Of a stretch of DNA of 56,631 bases, positions 49,611-56,631 are shown piece after piece. The first letter of the stretch is position 1. Each line of letters opens with the position of its first letter. Origin of the DNA: Planctomycetota bacterium (GTDB lineage: Bacteria; Planctomycetota; Phycisphaerae; Phycisphaerales; SM1A02); NCBI GenBank assembly GCA_016873255.1, contig VGXR01000013.1, forward strand, positions 1 through 56,631. Reading direction: 5' to 3'. The translations under genes were made by a program, and so were the position numbers. The notes beneath the pieces are model-generated. The model was not told the DNA's origin. It made no database searches and was given only the letters and a program-made list of their open reading frames with translations.

Positions 49611-49845
49611 ACTTGGATCGATCGACGGGGTCCGACCCCCTCGGGTGCACGGCTCGGGGCCTATTTGCTCGAACCGATGCGAACCCCAAGGGATCGCCCC
49701 TTAATTGCTGCGACGATGGCCATGCCTCCTCTGAGTGGAAGGCCGGGATCGACGGCAGGCGAGCCCACCTACGCTTGGGGTTCGAGCTTCGCCCCGGTCG
49801 GCCCCCGACGGGGTCGGGCCCCGTCGATCCCCCACCGCCCCCTCG
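49611..49845. other. HIT-MFS intergenic region
   Basis: This 235-nt gap is almost entirely filled by the inverted-repeat element at 49620-49829. A TAGACT hexamer (49608-49613) overlaps the HIT stop codon and would start transcription at the first base of the element. Nothing else is seen. Confidence 0.6.
49620..49829 (+). repeat. Roughly 210-bp element closed by 20-bp inverted repeats (family C)
   Basis: GATCGACGGGGTCCGACCCC (49620-49639) and GGGGTCGGGCCCCGTCGATC (49810-49829) are complementary at 19 of 20 positions; in RNA the odd pair is G-U. Inside, GAACCCCAAG (49681-49690) pairs perfectly with CTTGGGGTTC (49774-49783), and GATCGACGG recurs near 49748. The right arm ends 16 nt before the MFS start codon. 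It could be a small mobile element (MITE-like) or a structured RNA in the MFS leader. Confidence 0.6.
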
Positions 49846-51312
49846 ATGAAGCACGTCGCACACCCCCGCACGCTGGTTGACCTGCTGACCGGCTGGCTGT
49901 GGAGCTTCCACCCGCGGGCGATCCCGACGATGCAGCGCGCCAACTACGCGCGCGAGCTGGTCTCGTGGGCCTTCCTGCCGATCATGCTCGGCGCGATCGA
50001 GGGCGGCACGATGTCGGTCATCGTGAAGAAGGCCTGGGCCGGCGTGCCCGGCGTCTCGCCCGCGGCACTCGACTTCGCGGTGGCGCTCGTGAGCGCGGCA
50101 CCGAACTTCGCCAACCTCACCAGCTTCCTCTGGAGCCGCGTCAGCAACGGGCGCGACAAGGTGGCGTTCATCTCGCGCATCCAGCTGGCCACGTGCGCGT
50201 GCGTGGCGCTGGTGGCGGCCATGCCGGTGAGCGAGTGGGGGCTGCTGGGCACGTGCGTGCTGGTGCTGCTGGCGCGCAGCACCTGGACGGGCGTCATCAC
50301 GGTGCGCGCGGCAATCTGGCGCCAGAACTACCCGAAGAACGGGCGTGCGAGCATCGCCGGCAAGATGGCCACCGTGCAGTCCATCATGCTGGCACTCGCC
50401 GGATGGGTGGTGGGCGCGAGCATGGACCTGAACCCGGCGAGCTTCCACGTGGTGTTCCCCGTGCTCGCGGCGGTCGGCGTCTACGGCAACTCCATCTTCC
50501 GCCACGTGCGCCTGCGCGGCGGCAGGCGCCTCGCCGAGCGCGAGCGCGCCGAGGCCGGCACCGCGGAGGTGTCGGCGAACCCTGTCCGCACCGCGGCCGT
50601 GGCGGGCGACGCGCTGCGCACCAACTGGCGCGTGCTGGTCGAGGACCGCCCCTACCGGACGTTCATGGCGTGGATGTTCGTGTTCGGGCTCGGCAACCTG
50701 ATGATCGGCGCGCCGCAGGCCATCTTCCTCGAGGACCGTCTGGGCGCCACCTACCTGCAGGCCATCCTGGCCACGACGATCATCCCGCTCCTCACCATGC
50801 CGCTCGTGATCCCGGTGTGGGCGCGGCTCCTCGACCGGCTGCACATCGTCAAGTTCCGGTCGATCCACGGCTGGAGCTTCGTGACCGCCGCGGGCGTGAT
50901 GTGGCTGGCGGCATGGTCGGAGTCGCTGTGGCTCTTCTACGTGTCTGGCGCCCTGCTCGGGGTCGGCTTCGCAGGCGGCAGCATCGCGTGGAACATCGGC
51001 CACCAGGACTTCGCCAGCGCGGAACGCGATGCGCTCTACATGAGCGTCCACGTGACGCTGAACGGCATCCGCGGGGTGATCGCGCCCTTCCTGGCGGTGG
51101 CGCTCTACAAGTGGCTGGACGCGACGGGAGTGTCGCACCTCACGTTCGCCGTCTGCTTCGCCGTCAACGTGGTGGGCGTGCTCGGGTTCGCCTCGCAGTG
51201 GCGCACCATGCGCACGACGCTGGCCGGCTTCGACCGCGCCGCGACGAAGGCGTCCATCGACGAGGACGAGCCGCTGACGCGGATCCGGGCGTCGATCGAC
51301 CGCGGCGACTGA
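49846..51312 (+). CDS. Major facilitator superfamily transporter
   Basis: The 488-residue product has about 12 hydrophobic segments in two halves joined by a charged loop (RLRGGRRLAERERAEAGTAEV). Examples are LVSWAFLPIMLGAIEGG, LATCACVALVAAMPV and FMAWMFVFGLGNLMIGAPQ. Further ones are TIIPLLTMPLVIPVWARLLDRL (MFS cytoplasmic-loop-like) and VSGALLGVGFAGGSIAWNIGHQDFA. The substrate is not predictable. The C-terminus is acidic and soluble. The ATG at 49846 lies 16 nt after the family C element. Confidence 0.87.
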   Translation: MKHVAHPRTLVDLLTGWLWSFHPRAIPTMQRANYARELVSWAFLPIMLGAIEGGTMSVIVKKAWAGVPGVSPAALDFAVALVSAAPNFANLTSFLWSRVSNGRDKVAFISRIQLATCACVALVAAMPVSEWGLLGTCVLVLLARSTWTGVITVRAAIWRQNYPKNGRASIAGKMATVQSIMLALAGWVVGASMDLNPASFHVVFPVLAAVGVYGNSIFRHVRLRGGRRLAERERAEAGTAEVSANPVRTAAVAGDALRTNWRVLVEDRPYRTFMAWMFVFGLGNLMIGAPQAIFLEDRLGATYLQAILATTIIPLLTMPLVIPVWARLLDRLHIVKFRSIHGWSFVTAAGVMWLAAWSESLWLFYVSGALLGVGFAGGSIAWNIGHQDFASAERDALYMSVHVTLNGIRGVIAPFLAVALYKWLDATGVSHLTFAVCFAVNVVGVLGFASQWRTMRTTLAGFDRAATKASIDEDEPLTRIRASIDRGD

Positions 51313-51315
51313 GAC

Positions 51316-51404
51316 TCGTCCCGCTCCTCCCGGACCAATCTCGGCCGCGCGGGCGGCGCAGTTATCGAGGACGTTCGGGAAATGGTCCGGGAGGGACGGG
51401 ACGA
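51316..51404. repeat. Family B inverted repeat, possible terminator
   Basis: The 22-bp arms 51316-51337 and 51383-51404 are complementary at 20 of 22 positions around a 45-nt loop, 3 nt after the MFS stop codon. The left arm is shared with 4237-4259. It lies upstream of the rpsA promoter and may terminate the MFS transcript. Confidence 0.65.
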
Positions 51405-51422
51405 ATGCCCCCGCGGTTGCTG

Positions 51423-51428
51423 TACCCT
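51423..51428 (+). promoter_or_regulatory. Possible -10 box (TACCCT) of rpsA
   Basis: TACCCT lies 96 nt before the rpsA ATG, giving a leader of about 90 nt. The leader contains a small CCCCGG/CCGGGG hairpin and no strong ribosome site, compatible with the S1 autoregulation known in other bacteria. Confidence 0.35.
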
Positions 51429-51524
51429 GCGCGGTTCTCCCCCGGTGCCGTTGCCGGGGAACTCGCACCGCCGCATTCGCGACGCGCGTCGTGACGGCCA
51501 GCCACGCACCACCAGAAAGACATC

Positions 51525-53261
<1,737 letters not shown>

Positions 53262-53882
53262 TCGAGCACCGGCCCGCTGAAACGCAACACTCCACGCAGG
53301 CGCCCTTCCCGGGGCGCCTGCGGTGCCTTTGGAGGCTCGGGTCATCGCGCGGTCGAACGCACGCACTCACGGCGTGCGCATCGCGCGCGACGATGAGGCC
53401 ATTGCGGAGCCGACGCCACCGGCAAATCGGGTGCCTGGCCCCCTCGCCGGAGGGGCGGCGGCGGCGCCATGCCGCCCGCCCCGCAAGGCGAGGGTGGGCA
53501 GTGCGCCGGCGCCATGCGAACATCGCAAGCGCCGCCCCGCCCGCAAGTGCCACGCGCAAAAGGCACCGAAGCGCGGACTTCGTCCGCGCTTCAGAGTGGT
53601 TCCGGCCTCGAGGGGCGGCCGGTCCATTCGTGCCCGCGCTCAGCAGAGCGCGAGGAAAGCGAAGGCAGCCAGGACGAGAATGCGGCGAGCGCTCTCCTCG
53701 ACCGAGATCACGTTGGATGCTGCAATGGCGACGGTGCGCATGGTTCTGCTCTTCGATTTCACAGACGTGCGGCGCGGGGGACGGCTGGTTGCCGTGGACC
53801 CCCCCGCGCTACGATGAGAGTCTTCCCCGACACGCGGGATTCGTCCACCGATGTGAGCGCCGAACGCGCGGAAACCTGCGAG
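53262..53882. other. Intergenic region after rpsA
   Basis: This 621-nt gap has the rpsA terminator at its start and a TACGAT box (53810-53815) near its end. A 33-codon minus-strand frame (53741-53640) ends in a hydrophobic stretch but has no ribosome site, and I do not call it. I see no other gene. Confidence 0.5.
53295..53322 (+). terminator. rpsA terminator
   Basis: CGCAGGCGCCC (53295-53305) and GGGCGCCTGCG (53312-53322) form a perfect 11-bp stem with a 6-nt loop 33 nt after the rpsA stop, followed by GTGCCTTT. Confidence 0.7.
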
Positions 53883-55835
53883 ATGACACTGATTATGCGG
53901 GCTTTGCCCTGTAAAGCCGTCATTCTCGGACTCGTGTGGCCCGCGCTCGCGGCTGCCGAGGCGTCTCCGCTGCCGCAATCCGCACCCGAATCCCCCGCCG
54001 TCACCACGTTCGCGCCTCCGGGGAGCAGCCCTGCTTCACCTGCCGGGCCCCCCGCACCCAACGCAGCAAGCGGCCACGATGCGCCGAGCGCGGAGGCCGC
54101 TGTCGCCACCTACCTCGCGGCCCGCCGCTGGCTTGATGCCGCCGGGCGCGGCGAACCGGTTCCCACGCCGGCCGATGTGCACGCGGCCGCCGTCGTGCTG
54201 CGCGTTCGGGGCCGCACGGTCGGCATCGGGAAGGCGCTTGCCGAGGGGAGGACGCCGGCGCCCGTCGATGCCGCGCTCCGCGCCGCGCTCGAGGATGCGT
54301 TCAGCCGCCGCGCGGTCAAGGGCGCCGAGCGCGCAGCCGAATTCCCCCGGACCGTGACGCTGGAACTTGAGCTCGCGGGCCCGAGGCAACCGCTCATCGG
54401 CCGGACGTTCGAAGAGGTGGCCCGGAGCGTCGAGCCGGGCGAGTGCGGCCTGGTGATGGCCGACGGCAGCCGGACCGCCTACGAACCGGCGTCCGTGCTG
54501 CTCGCGCGCAGGATGGCATCGCCGGTCTCGCGCGCCGTGCTGTCGCTCGTCACCGACCTCGGCCTGCCGCCGCGCGACCTGCCGGAGCTTCAGGAACTCG
54601 GCGGCGCCACGGCGATCTACGCGTCGCGCTCCATCCGCATCGCGCAGGGCGCGCCGGACGCCATGCCCTTCGTGCTCGCACGCGCGGTGCCGGCCCTGCA
54701 ATCGGAACCGGCACGGGCCGGCGAGGCTGCGCGGCTCGCGGCCGGCGTGATCGCACGACTGTCCGCGCAGCTGCAGCCCCCGTCGCCGGCCGAGGGACTC
54801 CCCGACGATGCCGCGGCGCAGATCGCGCGCACCGGCCTGCGCGGCGACTACGCGATCGCGGCGGACCGATACGAGCCCTTCGCGGCGGGCCCGGCCGAGC
54901 AGGCGCTCTGCGCGTGGGCGCTGGCGCGCGCATCGACCGTGGCGTCATGGCCTGCCCCCGTTCGCGCGCAGGCGCGCGATGCCGCGCTTCGCGTGCTCGC
55001 CGCGCTGCAGGACACCGACCCGACCGAGCGACCGACCGCCGCCGAGCCGGCGGCGGTCGCGTATGCGCTGCTCGCGGCGGCGGACCTCGGCGGCGATGCG
55101 CACGACCGGCTCGCCGCGCAGCTGGTGCCGACGCTCGCATCGCTCGCCACGCCCGCCGCGCTTGCCTCGGTGCGGCCCCACGTGCGCGCGGCAGTGCTCG
55201 ACGCCGCGGCCGCGCGCGCCGCGGCGGGCGCCGTGCTCCTCGAACGCGCGGCGCTCGAGCGCCTCCTCGACGAGACGCTCGCGGAGACGCCCGCGGCCGA
55301 GCTGCCGCTCGTGGCACCCATCGTCTTCGACGCGCTCCGCCGGCTGCTCGGCGATGCCTGGGCGGCCGCGGCCGCACCGCACCGCGATCGGCTCGAGGCC
55401 GCGCGCACGGTGCTCCTTGCCACGCAGGTCCGGCCGGATGACGGGACCCGGCCCGCCTCGCTCGCGGACATGGACGGCGCCTACCCGATGGCGGGTTCCG
55501 CGGCCGGCCGCATCAGCGCACAGTCGCTCCGGTCGCAGCTCTTCGTGGCGATGCTCGCGGGCCAGCCGGCATGGCGCGCGCCGATGCGGGACGGCGAGGA
55601 CCGAGCATCGCTCCGCTGGGCCGTCCGCTTCGTCGCGCAACTCGCCGCACCGGGCAGCATCGCCTACTGCGCGCCCACCCCGGAGCGCGCCGTCGGCGGC
55701 ATCCTCGCCTCGCCCGCGGACGCGGCGCAGCCCGTGGCCGCGCAGGCCGTCGCGATCCTCGCGCTTGCCGAGTCCGAGGCGGCACTGGAACGGCTCTCGG
55801 AGCCGGTTCCCGGCCAATTCGGCCCGAATCCGTGA
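53883..55835 (+). CDS. Large secreted alanine-rich protein of unknown function
   Basis: The product (650 residues from ATG 53883) has a signal peptide (MRALPCKAVILGLVWPALAAAEA), a Pro/Ala/Ser-rich spacer to about residue 60, and a long helical, alanine-rich chain without recognised domains. Recognisable but unassigned stretches include VTLELELAGPRQPLIGRTFEEVA and GGATAIYASRSIRIAQG. The latter is like an anchoring pattern preceding FVLARAVPALQ. In-frame ATGs at 53814 and 53895 are alternatives. A TACGAT box at 53810-53815 would start the mRNA about 60 nt upstream of the chosen ATG. It may share an envelope role with the next gene. Confidence 0.65.
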   Translation: MTLIMRALPCKAVILGLVWPALAAAEASPLPQSAPESPAVTTFAPPGSSPASPAGPPAPNAASGHDAPSAEAAVATYLAARRWLDAAGRGEPVPTPADVHAAAVVLRVRGRTVGIGKALAEGRTPAPVDAALRAALEDAFSRRAVKGAERAAEFPRTVTLELELAGPRQPLIGRTFEEVARSVEPGECGLVMADGSRTAYEPASVLLARRMASPVSRAVLSLVTDLGLPPRDLPELQELGGATAIYASRSIRIAQGAPDAMPFVLARAVPALQSEPARAGEAARLAAGVIARLSAQLQPPSPAEGLPDDAAAQIARTGLRGDYAIAADRYEPFAAGPAEQALCAWALARASTVASWPAPVRAQARDAALRVLAALQDTDPTERPTAAEPAAVAYALLAAADLGGDAHDRLAAQLVPTLASLATPAALASVRPHVRAAVLDAAAARAAAGAVLLERAALERLLDETLAETPAAELPLVAPIVFDALRRLLGDAWAAAAAPHRDRLEAARTVLLATQVRPDDGTRPASLADMDGAYPMAGSAAGRISAQSLRSQLFVAMLAGQPAWRAPMRDGEDRASLRWAVRFVAQLAAPGSIAYCAPTPERAVGGILASPADAAQPVAAQAVAILALAESEAALERLSEPVPGQFGPNP

Positions 55836-55857
55836 TCTGCCCGGCGGAGCCCCTCCG

Positions 55858-55863
55858 TACACT
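55858..55863 (+). promoter_or_regulatory. -10 box (TACACT) of the secretin-N-like gene
   Basis: TACACT lies 21 nt before the ATG at 55885, and a strong AAGGAGG ribosome site sits between them. Here the box is combined with a true short leader. Confidence 0.5.
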
Positions 55864-55884
55864 CCGGGAGCAAGGAGGTCCCCG

Positions 55885-56631
55885 ATGACCAGGATCCGAC
55901 CCATGTTCGCCTGCACCGGCCTGCTGGCCGCCGTCGTGGCGACCTCCGCATCCGCACAGAGCCTCGGCGAGCGCATCGCCATCGTGGGCCAGCAGCGCCA
56001 GGCGGAGCGCGCGGCCACCAAGATGGGGATCCTGCGCGTGCTGCTGACCACCGGCGTCAGCGTGAAGTTCGACCAGACCAAGGCGAAGGACGCGTTCGCG
56101 TACCTGCGACAGCTCCTCGGCGTGCAGATGCTCGTACGGTGGTCCGACGACCCCGGCGCCTCCGACGGATTCGACCCCGAGACGCCCATCACGCTCGAGA
56201 TGAGCAACGCGCAGGCCCTCGTGGTGCTCGAGCGCATGATCGAGATGACCACCACGGAGCCCGCCAGCTGGCAGCTTCGGCAGGGCTACCTGGAAGTGGG
56301 CCCCAAGTCCCGGCTCAACGCGCGCAACGCGCTCGAGACGCAGATCTACCCGATCCGTGACCTCCTCTTCGAGGCGCCGAACTTCGACAACGCGCCGGAG
56401 TTCAACCTCAACCAGGCCGTGCAGCAGGGCAACCAAGGCGGCGGCGGAGGCGGTGCCGGCGGTGGTGGCGGCGGATTCGGTGGCGGCGGTGGCGGCGGTG
56501 GCGGCGGTGGTGGTGGTGGTGGCGGCGGCGCCCCGTTCGGCCAGCCCGGCGAGGCACCCGACCGACGACCCGCGGCCGAGAAGGCCGAGGAGCTCATCGA
56601 CCTCATCAAGTCACTCGTCGAGCCCGACATC
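55885..56631 (+). CDS. Secreted secretin-N/STN-like protein with polyglycine tract (cut by window edge)
   Basis: The frame is open from ATG 55885 to the last base (249 codons, no stop). It starts with a signal peptide (FACTGLLAAVVATSASAQ). A secretin/TonB short N-terminal-like domain follows: VSVKFDQTKAKDAFAYLRQLLGVQMLVRW, then PITLEMSNAQALVVLERMIEM and WQLRQGYLEVGPKS. Next come YPIRDLLFEAP and FNLNQAVQQ, a tract of roughly 30 residues that is almost only glycine (about residues 190-215), and ELIDLIKSLVEPDI. The pattern recalls planctomycete proteins related to secretin N domains. The rest of the protein is outside the window. Confidence 0.75.
   Translation, partial: MTRIRPMFACTGLLAAVVATSASAQSLGERIAIVGQQRQAERAATKMGILRVLLTTGVSVKFDQTKAKDAFAYLRQLLGVQMLVRWSDDPGASDGFDPETPITLEMSNAQALVVLERMIEMTTTEPASWQLRQGYLEVGPKSRLNARNALETQIYPIRDLLFEAPNFDNAPEFNLNQAVQQGNQGGGGGGAGGGGGGFGGGGGGGGGGGGGGGGGAPFGQPGEAPDRRPAAEKAEELIDLIKSLVEPDI

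Noticed and set aside
49040-49849. Plus-strand frame with a perfect AAGGAGG site before ATG 49040
   Set aside because: It runs through the HIT gene in another frame and through the inverted-repeat element. The HIT frame is clearly the coding one.
53640-53741. 33-codon minus-strand frame ending in a hydrophobic stretch
   Set aside because: Tempting as a small membrane peptide, but there is no ribosome site or -10 box upstream and nothing to compare it with.

Overview
The window reads as very GC-rich chromosome (about 70% G+C) from a bacterium with an outer envelope. I infer a planctomycete, probably Phycisphaerae. The reasons are a short ECF-type sigma factor of the kind common in planctomycetes beside a Hanks-type kinase, a formylglycine-generating-enzyme-like gene preceded by a dockerin-like remnant, several alanine/proline-rich lipoproteins, a squalene-hopene cyclase, and a secretin-N-like protein with a polyglycine tract. 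No name was supplied and no database was searched, so the taxon is inference. I see no tRNA, rRNA, CRISPR array, insertion sequence or phage module; this is core chromosome with several accessory-looking genes.

Layout. 1-2.1 kb: histidine degradation (3' end of hutH, then hutU). 2.1-9.7 kb: DNA repair (uvrB, uvrA, and a convergent pcrA/uvrD helicase whose end overlaps uvrA). 10.1-14.4 kb: dcd and the B12-dependent ribonucleotide reductase nrdJ. 15-17.6 kb: a Dabb-domain lipoprotein, a membrane protein, and a B12-binding/G-protein fusion. 17.6-23.3 kb: a glycosyltransferase, an MmgE/PrpD protein, a 5'-truncated SUMF1 gene, fructose-bisphosphatase and a thiolase. 23.3-27.6 kb: a minus-strand operon (beta-propeller lipoprotein, nadB, small lipoprotein) and a divergent pseudouridine synthase. 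27.6-33.2 kb: squalene-hopene cyclase, then an operon of acyl-CoA mutase large subunit, membrane protein and GT61 glycosyltransferase. 33.3-36 kb: a frameshifted patatin-like lipoprotein, an EamA transporter and a Sfp-type phosphopantetheinyl transferase. 36-39.7 kb: metH. 39.8-46.7 kb: an S41 protease, a LolA-like protein, an ABC-2 exporter pair, a zinc-ribbon membrane protein and a hypothetical protein. 46.6-48.5 kb: kinase and ECF sigma factor. 49-56.6 kb: a HIT protein, an MFS transporter, rpsA, a large secreted protein and a secretin-N-like protein cut by the window edge.

How the genes connect. Three B12-dependent systems lie here: NrdJ, MetH and the acyl-CoA mutase. The mutase large subunit carries Phe82 and Gln205 at the two substrate-determining positions, the isobutyryl-CoA mutase pattern rather than the Tyr/Arg of methylmalonyl-CoA mutase. 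Its B12 domain is fused to a MeaB-like GTPase in a separate gene 14 kb away. Together the two genes contain the three parts of IcmF in split form; I consider this the most interesting enzyme system in the window.

Expression signals. Many genes have a TANNNT hexamer (usually CTAGANT or TACACT) 6-12 nt before the start codon, which predicts leaderless or near-leaderless mRNAs. Two divergent gene pairs share overlapping -10 boxes. At least five gene junctions use a GTGA start/stop overlap. Intergenic spaces hold three families of palindromic repeats, including a roughly 210-bp element between the HIT and MFS genes that is closed by a 20-bp stem.
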